Source: Gordonia asplenii | GTDB taxonomy: Bacteria > Actinomycetota > Actinomycetes > Mycobacteriales > Mycobacteriaceae | Direction: 5' to 3' | NCBI RefSeq assembly: GCF_012933505.1 | Contig: NZ_JABBNB010000026.1 | Location: 1 to 64,000 of the forward strand | Length of the DNA: 64,000 nt | Part shown: one piece after another, positions 8,606 to 16,745 of the stretch | Numbering within the stretch: the first letter of the stretch is position 1 | How the letters are laid out: the number at the start of each line of letters is the position of its first letter | Made by a program: the position numbers and the translations under genes | The notes under the pieces: generated by a model | Seen by the model: only the letters and a program-made list of their open reading frames with translations | Databases searched by the model: none | Told to the model about the DNA's origin: nothing

Positions 8606-8942
8606 GGCGCACCCCTTTCATTGTCGGACCCGTGCGGACCAGCAGCCAGCAACTAGCAAGGATAGGTTTCGGTGTCCACCGAGGTCTAGCGACGCGCGGT
8701 GAGCGTGTCGCAGCGGGCCCACGGATTGCGTCCGAAGCAGGAGCGACGGGTCTCGTCGTCCGCCGAAAATCGTTGGATATCAAGGCAATTCGACTCAACC
8801 AAGCTGCTGACAAATATCGCTTGACGTCTCATGTAAAACAAACTACCGTAGGTTTACCAAGTGGTCCACATCACAGAGCCGCTGATCGTCGGCGCGGGCC
8901 GGCACCTACCTCTCACCCCACCGAAGTCACAGGGAGAAACGC
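8606..8942. promoter_or_regulatory. Divergent intergenic region between TetR and the SDR-P450-Rieske operon
   Basis: These 337 bp carry no gene. The right half (8803-8856) is a promoter/operator block that recurs almost unchanged at 61780-61834. It includes the shared GCTGCTGACAAAT, then TTGACG, then a copy of the 23-bp palindrome. The left 190 bp show nothing further that can be named. Confidence 0.5.
8821..8856 (+). promoter_or_regulatory. Promoter and 23-bp palindromic operator of the SDR-P450-Rieske operon
   Basis: The -35 TTGACG (8821-8826), a 17-bp spacer and the -10 TACCGT (8844-8849) form a good promoter. The palindrome at 8834-8856 begins TAAAAC and ends GTAGGTTTA. It covers the -10 and matches the perfect copy at 11408-11430 in most positions of both arms. 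A bound repressor would block the polymerase directly. Confidence 0.6.
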
Positions 8943-9812
8943 ATGAAACTCGAAGGCAAAGTCGCGCTCATCACCGGAGCCGGATCGGGGCTGGGCCGCC
9001 AGTCCGCGCAGCTGTTCTCCGCGGAGGGCGCGCGCATCGCGGTCGTCGACATCGACGCCGAGCGTGCCGAACACACGGCCAAGCTGGTCGAACAGCAGGG
9101 CGGGGAGGCCGTCGCCATCACCGCGGATGTGTCGCAACGCGATCAGATCACCGCCGCCGTCGAGCAGACTGTGGAGACCTTCGGCAAACTCGACATCGCA
9201 TGGGCCAACGCCGGAATCGTCTCCCGCGGCGGCGTGCCCACCGTCGCCGGCGGCGAGCAGGTGCTGTTCGAGGACCTCACCGTGGACGACTGGAACGCGG
9301 TCCTCGGCGTCAATCTGTCCGGTGTCATCTACACCGCCCAGGCTGCGGTTCCGGCTCTGAAGGCCAACGGCGGCGGTGCCATCCTGGCCACGTCGTCGGC
9401 GGCCGGTCAGGTCGCCTACCACGACATCGCCCTCTATAGCGCCACGAAGGCGGGCGTGAACGGCCTCGTCCGCGGGCTGAGCCTGGACCTGGGCCCCTAT
9501 GGCATCCGCGTCAATGCCCTCGCTCCCACCCACGGTATGTCGCCCAACTTCCTGATGCCGGCCGGATCGCCCGTCGTCGGGCAGTCGTATGAAGAGGTCA
9601 TGGGCCCGTGGGAGCCCTTCGTCTCGCCGATTCCGCTCAAGCTGAATCGCCCGCCGTCACTGCTCGACAACGCCAAGGTCGCTCTGTTCCTGGCCTCCGA
9701 CGACTCCGCCTACATCTCCGGCGCGGTTCTGGGTTCGACCGACGGCGGAACCCTCAGCCGCGTCGGCATGTGGTTCCCCGAGGACCTCAACCAGCCCAAC
9801 CCGAATGCCTGA
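8943..9812 (+). CDS. Short-chain dehydrogenase/reductase
   Basis: A 289-residue NAD(P)-dependent SDR, probably oxidising an alcohol made by the P450 or Rieske enzymes. The nucleotide-binding TGAGSGLG (about 12-19), the NAG motif (WANAGIV, about 89-95), the catalytic Ser in TSSAAG (about 142-147) and YSATK (about 162-166) are all present. The Asp at the end of beta-2 (VVDIDAER) favours NAD over NADP. The protein is about 30 residues longer than a minimal SDR. It is the first gene of the operon, preceded by AGGGAGAA. The stop overlaps the next start by 8 bp, so translation is coupled to the ferredoxin. Confidence 0.9.
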   Translation: MKLEGKVALITGAGSGLGRQSAQLFSAEGARIAVVDIDAERAEHTAKLVEQQGGEAVAITADVSQRDQITAAVEQTVETFGKLDIAWANAGIVSRGGVPTVAGGEQVLFEDLTVDDWNAVLGVNLSGVIYTAQAAVPALKANGGGAILATSSAAGQVAYHDIALYSATKAGVNGLVRGLSLDLGPYGIRVNALAPTHGMSPNFLMPAGSPVVGQSYEEVMGPWEPFVSPIPLKLNRPPSLLDNAKVALFLASDDSAYISGAVLGSTDGGTLSRVGMWFPEDLNQPNPNA

Positions 9813-10041
9813 CGCCATGTCGCAGGCTCAACTGCTCGTCGTCGACCGGGCGGCGTGTGCCGGGCACGGCCTGTGCTACGGCACCGCGCCGGACCTCATC
9901 GACTGCAACGACCAGGGCGATCCGATCGTCCCGGATCGACCGTTGGGCGCCGACGAGGTCGAGCTTGCACGCGAAGCGATACTCGTCTGCCCCGAACGCG
10001 CGCTGACGCTCGCCACCGCACCCGCCGCCGCGGCGTCGTAG
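9805..10041 (+). CDS. [3Fe-4S]-type ferredoxin
   Basis: A 78-residue electron carrier. It shows the P450-ferredoxin signature CAGHGLC (about residues 18-24) and the distal CP (Cys62), with His in place of a fourth cysteine ligand. This is typical of actinobacterial [3Fe-4S] or [4Fe-4S] ferredoxins that feed P450s. It overlaps the SDR gene and precedes the P450, so it is almost certainly that enzyme's redox partner. An alternative start exists at ATG 9817, which would remove four residues. Confidence 0.9.
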   Translation: MPDAMSQAQLLVVDRAACAGHGLCYGTAPDLIDCNDQGDPIVPDRPLGADEVELAREAILVCPERALTLATAPAAAAS

Positions 10042-10094
10042 GCGCTCTCGCCGTCCCTCAACTTCAGCCCCAGCCCGTACGCAAAGGATCTCCC

Positions 10095-11324
10095 ATGACC
10101 ACAGCCGAAAAGGCGCGTGAAGACGTCACCGTCGACTTCGATGTCTACGACGTGGCGCTCGCCGCCCCCACCGATCGCTTTCAGGAACGCGTCGCCGAAC
10201 TCGCCGCGAAGGGACCGGTCGTCTGGTCGCCGCACTACGGCGGGCACTGGATCGTCACCAGCTATCACGAGATCCACGAAGTGCTACGCGACGCGCAGAC
10301 CTACTCCAGCTATCCCAACAACCTCGTGACCAATGAGGCTTTCGGCAAGTTCATCCCGATCGAACTGGACCCGCCGGAGCACACCGGCTACCGAAAAGCG
10401 TTGCAGCCCTTGTTCGGACCGGTCCGCATGAAGAAGCTGACCGAAGACATCCGGGCGATCGTCACCGAATTGCTCGACGGATTCACCGCTCGGGGCAGCG
10501 CGGAGTACATCTCGGAGTTCGCCCACGAGCTCCCCGCCCGGATCTTCCTGGCGCTGATGGACTGGCCGCGCAGCGACGCGCCGATCTTCTCCGAAGCCAC
10601 CGACATCGTGCTCTTCGGCAAACCCGGTGGGACAGAGGAAGAATCGATGCAGGCACGCGCCATGGCGGGCTTCTCGATGTTCGGCTACTTCCAGAAGGTC
10701 ATCGAAGACCGGCGCGCGAATCCCCGCGAGGACATCACGTCGAGCCTCATCCACACCGAGGTGGAACTGACCGACGGCGTGCGGTTGCTCAACGACGAAG
10801 AGCTCAACCGGATGTTCTTCCTCTTGCTCATCGCGGGGCTGCACACCGTGCAGGGTTCACTCGCCTGGATGATCAAGCATCTGGTCGCCAATCCCGAGCA
10901 GCGCCAACAGATCATCGACGATCCGTCGGTCATTCCGAGTGCGGTGGAAGAGATCTTGCGCATCGAGGCGGCGATCATCCCCGGGCGACGTGCGACGTGC
11001 GACGTCGTGCTGGGCGGGCAGCAGATCCGCGCGGGAGATCAGCTGATCCTGACGCTGTGCTCGGCGAACCGCGACGGCGTCGAGTTCGACGACCCCGACG
11101 TGCTCGACCTCATGCGCCATCCCAACCGGCACTTGTCCTTCGGCGGTGGAGCGCACCGATGCCTCGGGTCGCATCTCGCGCGCGTCGAGCTGACGATCGC
11201 CATGGAGGAGATCCACCAGCGCATTCCCGACTACCGCCTGGTGGAATCCGACCCACCGGTTTATCACTCGTCGCAGGTGCGCGGCTGTGCGCGCATGCCG
11301 ATCGAGTTCACCCCGCAGAGCTGA
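10095..11324 (+). CDS. Cytochrome P450 with a His in place of the I-helix acid
   Basis: A 409-residue soluble bacterial P450, likely a hydroxylase for the island's substrate. The heme loop FGGGAHRCLG places the thiolate at Cys356. The ExxR of the K-helix is EEILR (about 288-292), with the matching Arg region after it. The I-helix reads IAGLHTVQG: the threonine (Thr251) is kept but the usual acidic residue before it is His250 (codon CAC at 10842). The Asp/Glu-Thr pair normally relays protons to oxygen, so oxygen activation may differ. It follows the ferredoxin by 53 bp with its own AAAGGA ribosome site. Confidence 0.95.
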   Translation: MTTAEKAREDVTVDFDVYDVALAAPTDRFQERVAELAAKGPVVWSPHYGGHWIVTSYHEIHEVLRDAQTYSSYPNNLVTNEAFGKFIPIELDPPEHTGYRKALQPLFGPVRMKKLTEDIRAIVTELLDGFTARGSAEYISEFAHELPARIFLALMDWPRSDAPIFSEATDIVLFGKPGGTEEESMQARAMAGFSMFGYFQKVIEDRRANPREDITSSLIHTEVELTDGVRLLNDEELNRMFFLLLIAGLHTVQGSLAWMIKHLVANPEQRQQIIDDPSVIPSAVEEILRIEAAIIPGRRATCDVVLGGQQIRAGDQLILTLCSANRDGVEFDDPDVLDLMRHPNRHLSFGGGAHRCLGSHLARVELTIAMEEIHQRIPDYRLVESDPPVYHSSQVRGCARMPIEFTPQS

Positions 11325-11407
11325 GTCACGCCGATCCGGGCCGGGCACGAAGGTGTCCGGCCCGTCGTCGTCGAAACCGGCGTTCGCCTGCGCATACCCT
11401 TGCTCGC

Positions 11408-11430
11408 TAAACCTTATTACTGTAGGTTTA
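11408..11430. promoter_or_regulatory. Perfect copy of the 23-bp palindromic operator before the first Rieske gene
   Basis: The two 7-bp arms TAAACCT and AGGTTTA are exact reverse complements, separated by 9 bp. This is the clearest of five copies in the window. It lies 37 bp before the Rieske start, so the Rieske-GNAT-ligase-crotonase part of the operon probably has its own regulated promoter. Confidence 0.65.
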
Positions 11431-11466
11431 AGGGAACAGCCCACACCGGTAGGACAGGAAGAACCG

Positions 11467-12648
11467 ATGACCACATCACTGCCACGCGAGGACCGTATCC
11501 GCCGCGCCCTGGAGCTGCTTCGCAACGAGACCACCGACAAGTTCGACGACGTGGTGGAGTTCGAGCCCGGCGAGTTCACCGATCCGGTGCTCGCGCAGGA
11601 GGAGCGCGACCACATCTTCGGAGTGGTTCCCTCGATCGTCGCGCACTCCTCGGAGCTGGCCAAACCAAACGATTTCATGACCGTCACCATGCCGCGCAAC
11701 AATCTGATCGTCGTGCGGCAGAAGGACGGCGGCGTCAAGGCCTTCGTCAATCTGTGTCGACACCGCGGAGCGTTGCTCGAAGAGAAGGAGAAGGGTCGCT
11801 GCCGCATCTTCTCCTGCGCCTACCACCGGTGGTCCTATGACCCGAATGGCAAGTTGCGCACCATCACTCGCGACACCACGTTCGGCGACGTCGACCGTTC
11901 CGAGCACGGTTTGATCGAGGTCCCGTGCGAGGAGCGGCATGGATTCATCTGGGTGGTCGACAACGCCAAGGCGACCATCGACGTCGCATCGTGGCTCGGA
12001 GGAGAGATGGACGCCATTCTCGCCGAGTATCACCTCGACGACTACGTCTGCGCGAAGGCCGGTGGATTCGACGAGCCGACCAACTGGAAGATCATGCAGG
12101 ACGCCTTCCTCGACGGCTACCACATTCAATACGCGCACCCGAACACCGCGGGCAAGATCATCCACACCAACGTGATGGCCTTCGAAGACTTCGGCAGGCA
12201 CTGCCGGTTCATCGCGCCGCGCAAATCGATCGATCGCTTCCTCGAAGAGGATCCGGGCGAGCAGCGGCTCGACAAGCATGTCACCGAAACGCATTTCCTC
12301 CTGCCCAATTCGACGTTGCTGCGTCAGCCAGATCACTTCCAGCTGTTGACCTTCCGCCCGCATCCGTCGGATCCGACGCGTTCACGCATGGAGCAGCGAC
12401 TGATCGTGCCCAAGGTCGAGGACAGCGGGTTGGAACCGGCCCGCTGGGAGCGGCTGTGGGACAAGAACTGGGACATCCTGCTCGCAGTGCTGCACAGTGA
12501 AGACTTTCCGTTGCTGCGGGAATCGCAGCGCGGCATGGCCAGCGCCGACGCCGGCGGAATGATGTTGGGCCGCAACGAAGTCGCGAACCAGGTGTTCCGC
12601 CGCGAGACGCGCAAGCTGCTTGCGGCGGGCCGCGACGCGGCGCAGTAG
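11467..12648 (+). CDS. Rieske non-heme iron oxygenase, catalytic subunit (copy 1)
   Basis: A 393-residue oxygenase alpha subunit. The Rieske [2Fe-2S] site is CRHRG (Cys97, His99) with CAYHRW (Cys117, His120). The mononuclear iron site is DGYHIQYAH (His219, His224), with Asp346 in HSEDF as the likely third ligand. No small beta subunit is encoded, as in the KshA-like and other alpha-only enzymes. Electrons probably come from the reductase at 17764. It is closely related to the copy at 29450, and the two genes that follow (GNAT, ligase) are in the same order there. The substrate is unknown. Confidence 0.93.
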   Translation: MTTSLPREDRIRRALELLRNETTDKFDDVVEFEPGEFTDPVLAQEERDHIFGVVPSIVAHSSELAKPNDFMTVTMPRNNLIVVRQKDGGVKAFVNLCRHRGALLEEKEKGRCRIFSCAYHRWSYDPNGKLRTITRDTTFGDVDRSEHGLIEVPCEERHGFIWVVDNAKATIDVASWLGGEMDAILAEYHLDDYVCAKAGGFDEPTNWKIMQDAFLDGYHIQYAHPNTAGKIIHTNVMAFEDFGRHCRFIAPRKSIDRFLEEDPGEQRLDKHVTETHFLLPNSTLLRQPDHFQLLTFRPHPSDPTRSRMEQRLIVPKVEDSGLEPARWERLWDKNWDILLAVLHSEDFPLLRESQRGMASADAGGMMLGRNEVANQVFRRETRKLLAAGRDAAQ

Positions 12649-12654
12649 CCCGCG

Positions 12655-13602
12655 ATGATCCGATACGAGTGGTGCACCTCGCTGTCCGCCGACGACACCG
12701 CGGCGCTGCGTAGTCTGCTGAACCGCGCTGCCTCTTACGACGCCGAGCCCGAATACAACACGATCGACGCCGATGCGCTCGCGGCCGATCTGGCCGACCC
12801 GGCGTCGGGCGTACGACACCTGGTCGTCTGGCTCACGCCTCGACCGGTCGCCCTCGATGCGCCGCTGGAACCCGAACGCGTCGCGGGCGTCATCCGACTC
12901 GTGCCGTCCGGCGGCGGTTGGGCCGATGGGACGATCGTCATCGACCCGGATCTGCGGTCCCTCGGGATCGTCACCCTGCTGCTCGAACAGGAGGGCGTCG
13001 ACGTCGGTGCCGACGGCTGGCTCGGCAGCGGCTTCGTCGGCATCCGGTCGTGGGCGCGCGGCAACCATCCGGCGTCGGGTCGCATCGCCGACCGAAACCT
13101 GTTGCCGCGCACCAAAAGGGTGTGGAAGCTGGTCCGCCCGACCGACGAATACGAGGACGGCGACGCCGAGCGAGTCGTCGTGCTCGCGTCCGATGACCAG
13201 CCGGCGCTGAGCGGATTCCTGGCGACGCTGGGCGCATCCGCGGCGGAGACGGCCCGCGTCGCCCGCGGGTCCGGTCAGTCGGCGCAGCGTCGTACGCTCG
13301 CCGTGCGCTCGTCCGCGAGTGGGCTGTCGGCCGTCGCCGACCTCGACCTCACGCCCGTGCACGTCGACGAGTTCGGCAGGTGCGCGACCATCGACTACCT
13401 GGGCGTCGACCCCGCCCTGGACGGGGAAGCGAAGCGAAAGGTGTTGTCGCAGGTGCTCATCGGTGCCGGCGCCTACGCGCGGGAAGCGGGTCTGGACGGG
13501 GTCGTCGGCTACGTCGAGTCGACCGACGACGCACTGGTCGCCGCTGCGCGTCGTACCGGTTTCCAACACGACCGCACCGACGTCCTGTATGAAATTCGTT
13601 GA
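12655..13602 (+). CDS. Tandem GNAT-domain protein (MshD-like architecture), cassette copy 1
   Basis: A 315-residue protein with two acetyltransferase-like repeats. The first has the acyl-CoA-binding turn in VIDPDLRSLGIVTLLLEQ (about 100-117). The second ends with GYVESTDDALVAAARRTGFQHDRTDVLYE (about 285-313), the typical GNAT C-terminus. Double-GNAT architecture is known from mycothiol synthase, but here the gene lies between a Rieske oxygenase and an acyl-CoA ligase. The only similar protein in the window, at 28671, has the same neighbours. It begins 6 bp after the Rieske stop. A role in the pathway, such as acylation of an intermediate or a CoA-ester step, is inference. Confidence 0.75.
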   Translation: MIRYEWCTSLSADDTAALRSLLNRAASYDAEPEYNTIDADALAADLADPASGVRHLVVWLTPRPVALDAPLEPERVAGVIRLVPSGGGWADGTIVIDPDLRSLGIVTLLLEQEGVDVGADGWLGSGFVGIRSWARGNHPASGRIADRNLLPRTKRVWKLVRPTDEYEDGDAERVVVLASDDQPALSGFLATLGASAAETARVARGSGQSAQRRTLAVRSSASGLSAVADLDLTPVHVDEFGRCATIDYLGVDPALDGEAKRKVLSQVLIGAGAYAREAGLDGVVGYVESTDDALVAAARRTGFQHDRTDVLYEIR

Positions 13603-13615
13603 AGGAGAAGACATC

Positions 13616-15136
13616 ATGACCGCAACCATTGGCAGCGCCCTGGACTGGTGGGGCCGCACCAAACCCGACGCCACCGCACTCGTCTTCGACGGTACCGAGC
13701 TCACCTACGGCGCGCTGCGTGACTGGAGCAGCCGGTTCGCCCGGCACCTCGTCGAGACTGTGAACGTCGCACCGGGCGACCGGGTCGGGCTCCTCGGCCC
13801 CAACTCGCTGCACTGGCCGGTCGCAGCACTGGCCGTCCTCAAATCCGGCGGCATCCTGGTGCCGCTCAACAGCCGTTACAAGCCGGCCGAGTTGCGCAAG
13901 ATCGCCGACGACGCCGGACTGTCCGTCGTGGTCGTCGCGCCGGGCCTGGAGGAATTGGCAACGCAGACGGCGGCTCTGGGTGCGCCGTTCACCGCTGTCG
14001 GGTTCGCCGACCTGGCGGCACTCGAGCAGGGTGCGTCCGACGACTTCCGTGTCGACGTCGCACCCGACGAGCCGACGTCGGTGTTGTTCACCAGCGGTTC
14101 GACGGGCCTGTCGAAGGGTGTGATCCTCACCAACCGAACGCTGCTGTCGATCGTCCTGGAGAACACTCTCACCGAAGAGGGCTTCCGGCCCGGCAGCACA
14201 ACCCTTCTGGTGCTGCCGCTGGCGTTCACTCCCGGGCTGGTGTACGGGCTGCTCATCACCACGGTGCTCGGCGGCACGCTGGTCATCGAACCCGAACTGG
14301 TGCCGTCGCGCGCCGTCACCCTGCTCGAAAAGCATTCCGTCCAGGCGATTTTCGGGGTCCCGCTGATCTTCGAGGCACTGTCGCGGGCGCCGGAGTTCGC
14401 CGACGCCGACCTGTCGTCGTTGAAGACCGCGATCGTCGGCGGCGCCGCGGTGCCCACCGCACTGCTCAAACGGTGGTCGGACAAAGGGGTGCTGCTGCGT
14501 CAGATCTACGGCATGACCGAAGCGGGCGGCGTAGCCACCGCGACCATCGCATCCGAGGCACTGGACTATCCGGATCGCTGCGGAACCGGGTCGATCTTCA
14601 CCGACGTCACCGTCTTCGACGCCGACGGCAATCCGGCCGAACCCGGCGTCGAGGGTGAACTCGTCGTCCGCGGACCGGGCGTCACTCCGGGGTATTGGAA
14701 CGATCCGGCGAGTACCGCCGCGGCGCTGCGCGACGGATGGCTGCACAGCGGCGATCTCGGCGAGCGCGACGAGGCCGGGCGGGTCAAGTTCGTCGACCGG
14801 CTCAAAGACCTGATCATCTCCGGCGGCATCAACATCTCACCCGTCGAGTTGGAGGCCGCGATCGCCGCGATCGACGGCGTCGTCGAAGTCGCGGTGATCG
14901 CGGCCGACGACGAGCGGTTCGGCGAGACTCCGGCGGCCATCGTCACGGTCACCGGCGACGTCGACGAAGCGGCGATCATCGAGCACTGCTCTGCGGTCCT
15001 CGCCGACTTCAAGGTGCCCCGCTATGTGGTCATCAGTGCCGATCCGTTGCCGCGCTTGCCTTCTGGCAAGATTGCGAAGACGGTCATCCGTGAGCAGTAC
15101 AAAGACGTGCACGTGCGATTCGAGAAGGTGAGATGA
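13616..15136 (+). CDS. Acyl-CoA synthetase (ANL superfamily), cassette copy 1
   Basis: A 506-residue AMP-forming ligase that activates a carboxylic acid as its CoA thioester. The P-loop FTSGSTGLSKG (about 159-169), YGMTEAGG (about 301-308), SGDLGERDEAGRVKFVDRLKD (about 381-401) and the C-terminal catalytic lysine in LPSGKIAK (about 483-490) are intact. The length matches short ligases acting on cyclic or medium-chain acids rather than the long-chain FadD15 type. ATG 13616 follows GAAGGAG. The stop overlaps the crotonase start by 4 bp. It corresponds to the ligase at 27133 in the second cassette. Confidence 0.93.
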   Translation: MTATIGSALDWWGRTKPDATALVFDGTELTYGALRDWSSRFARHLVETVNVAPGDRVGLLGPNSLHWPVAALAVLKSGGILVPLNSRYKPAELRKIADDAGLSVVVVAPGLEELATQTAALGAPFTAVGFADLAALEQGASDDFRVDVAPDEPTSVLFTSGSTGLSKGVILTNRTLLSIVLENTLTEEGFRPGSTTLLVLPLAFTPGLVYGLLITTVLGGTLVIEPELVPSRAVTLLEKHSVQAIFGVPLIFEALSRAPEFADADLSSLKTAIVGGAAVPTALLKRWSDKGVLLRQIYGMTEAGGVATATIASEALDYPDRCGTGSIFTDVTVFDADGNPAEPGVEGELVVRGPGVTPGYWNDPASTAAALRDGWLHSGDLGERDEAGRVKFVDRLKDLIISGGINISPVELEAAIAAIDGVVEVAVIAADDERFGETPAAIVTVTGDVDEAAIIEHCSAVLADFKVPRYVVISADPLPRLPSGKIAKTVIREQYKDVHVRFEKVR

Positions 15137-16038
15137 GCGTCGAAGCAACCGCGTCATCCGATGTAGTCCTGGAGCGTCCCACCCTGTGGGTGCAGCGGCG
15201 CGGTGCCACCGCGGTGATCTGGCTCAACCGCCCCGACCGTCTCAACGCGTTCACCTACGCCATGCGCGACGACATCATCGCCGCGTTCGACGCCACTGAC
15301 GCCGACGACGCGGTGCGGGCCGTTGTCATCACCGGCACTGGACGAGCGTTCTGCGCGGGTGCCGACCTCGAGGCCGGCGGTGACACGTTCATGCCGGAGG
15401 AGGGCTTCGACGACGCCGACGCCGGGAGCCTGCGAGAAGGTGGTGCGCGCAGCGTTCCGCCGGATTCCGGCGGAACCACCGCGCTGCGGATCTACGCGTC
15501 GCGCAAACCCGTCGTCGTGGCTGTCAACGGGCCGTCGGCCGGTGTCGGAGTGACCATGACGCTGCCCGGTGATGTTCGCATCGCCTCCGACGATGCGAAG
15601 TTCGCCTTCGTGTTCACCCGCCGCGGCCTGGTGCCCGAGGCATGTTCCACGTGGTTCCTGCCGCGCATCGTCGGGATCGCGACGGCGCTGCGCTGGACGC
15701 TGGCCGGGGCCACCGTCAAGGCGTCGGAAGCGCTCGACGCCGGGCTGATCTCCGAGGTGGTGCCCAAGGCCGAGGTGCTTGATCGAGCCTTGGCGATCGC
15801 CGCCGAATTCGCCGACGGAACCGCTCCGGTGTCGGTGGCGCTGACCCGGCAGTTGATGTGGCGCATGCTCGCCGCCGACGGCCCGCTGGAGGCGCACCGC
15901 GCGGAATCGCGGGCGTTGTTCGAGCGCGGCCAGTCCGCCGACGTCCGCGAAGGCGTCGCATCGTTCCTGGAGAAACGGCCTGCGTCCTTCGCCGATGCGG
16001 TGTCCGCTCACGCTGACGACTTCGATTGGGACTCCTGA
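15133..16038 (+). CDS. Enoyl-CoA hydratase/isomerase family protein
   Basis: A 301-residue crotonase-fold enzyme translationally coupled (ATGA overlap) to the acyl-CoA ligase. The oxyanion hole FCAGADLE (about 73-80) is normal. At the first catalytic position the loop reads AGVGVTMTLPGD, with Thr where hydratases have Glu. The second Glu is kept in RGLVPEACSTW (about 168-178). An acidic insertion lies at about 85-110. With one Glu it may be an isomerase, a hydrolase or a C-C bond enzyme rather than a classical hydratase. It probably acts on the CoA ester made by the preceding ligase. Confidence 0.85.
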   Translation: MSVEATASSDVVLERPTLWVQRRGATAVIWLNRPDRLNAFTYAMRDDIIAAFDATDADDAVRAVVITGTGRAFCAGADLEAGGDTFMPEEGFDDADAGSLREGGARSVPPDSGGTTALRIYASRKPVVVAVNGPSAGVGVTMTLPGDVRIASDDAKFAFVFTRRGLVPEACSTWFLPRIVGIATALRWTLAGATVKASEALDAGLISEVVPKAEVLDRALAIAAEFADGTAPVSVALTRQLMWRMLAADGPLEAHRAESRALFERGQSADVREGVASFLEKRPASFADAVSAHADDFDWDS

Positions 16039-16049
16039 TCGGACTACAC

Positions 16050-16077
16050 ATGTTACAAGATCCGTCTCTTGTAACAT
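16050..16077. promoter_or_regulatory. 28-bp palindrome upstream of the tandem TetR genes
   Basis: Two perfect 11-bp arms, ATGTTACAAGA and its reverse complement TCTTGTAACAT, are separated by 6 bp, starting 12 bp after the preceding stop codon. It ends 32 bp before the TetR start, in the expected core-promoter region. This is a strong candidate autoregulatory operator for one or both TetR proteins. Confidence 0.7.
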
Positions 16078-16109
16078 AGGGTGGGAACCGTGAGCGATGG
16101 GAGCATGTG

Positions 16110-16745
16110 ATGGCGCGCAGGAAGACGGGCAATGTGTTGTCCGAGGACGTCAACGAGGCGCGCAACCAGATCATGTCCGCAGCCGAACGAGTCTTCGCGA
16201 AATACGGCGTCGCCAAGACGACGATGGATGACATCGGCCGTGAGGCCGGTGTCTCCCGGCCGACGGTGTATCGGTATTTCGGCGATCGGGACACGTTGAT
16301 TTCCGCGCTCATCGAGAAGCGATCACGATTGTTGTTCACCAAGGCGCGCAAATTTCTGCTGAATCAGCCCACTTTCGCCGACCAATTCGTCGAGGGACTG
16401 ATCTACCTGGTGGACCGGGGACGTCGGGATCCGTTGGTACGGCTGCTCGTCTCGCCGGAGCACATGCAGTTGGCGACCCCGATCCTCGGAAGTTCCGGTC
16501 TGGCCGCCCGGTTGACCGCCGAGATGTGGGAACCGGTGCTGGACAAGGCGATTGAGCGCGGTGAGATTCGCGACGACCTCGACCGGGCCAAGATGGCCGA
16601 GTGGATCGCGCTGGTCCAGTTCATCCTCGTCGGCCGCCTCGACTTCGACCGGCCCGACGACCCGGCGCATCGAGAGATGTTGCGTACCTTCGCATTACCG
16701 GCGTTCCTACCTGTCGCGGCACCGGTGGCCGGTGCGGGCGCATGA
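16110..16745 (+). CDS. TetR-family transcriptional regulator (first of a tandem pair)
   Basis: A 211-residue regulator with a typical N-terminal DNA-binding domain (ERVFAKYGVAKTTMDDIGREAGVSRPTVYRYFGDRDTLI, about residues 27-65) and an all-helical ligand domain. It overlaps the next TetR gene by 4 bp, and the two are similar along their length (KTTM.D..R.A..SR.TVYR.F.DRD), so they probably arose by duplication and are made together. ATG 16110 was preferred to the GTG immediately upstream. The palindrome at 16050 is the likely operator. It follows the first catabolic operon on the same strand. Confidence 0.88.
   Translation: MARRKTGNVLSEDVNEARNQIMSAAERVFAKYGVAKTTMDDIGREAGVSRPTVYRYFGDRDTLISALIEKRSRLLFTKARKFLLNQPTFADQFVEGLIYLVDRGRRDPLVRLLVSPEHMQLATPILGSSGLAARLTAEMWEPVLDKAIERGEIRDDLDRAKMAEWIALVQFILVGRLDFDRPDDPAHREMLRTFALPAFLPVAAPVAGAGA

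Noticed and set aside
12655..13602. Naming the tandem-GNAT gene as mycothiol synthase (mshD)
   Set aside because: The double-GNAT layout is shared, but a second diverged copy exists and both are locked in catabolic operons. The housekeeping mshD is expected elsewhere.
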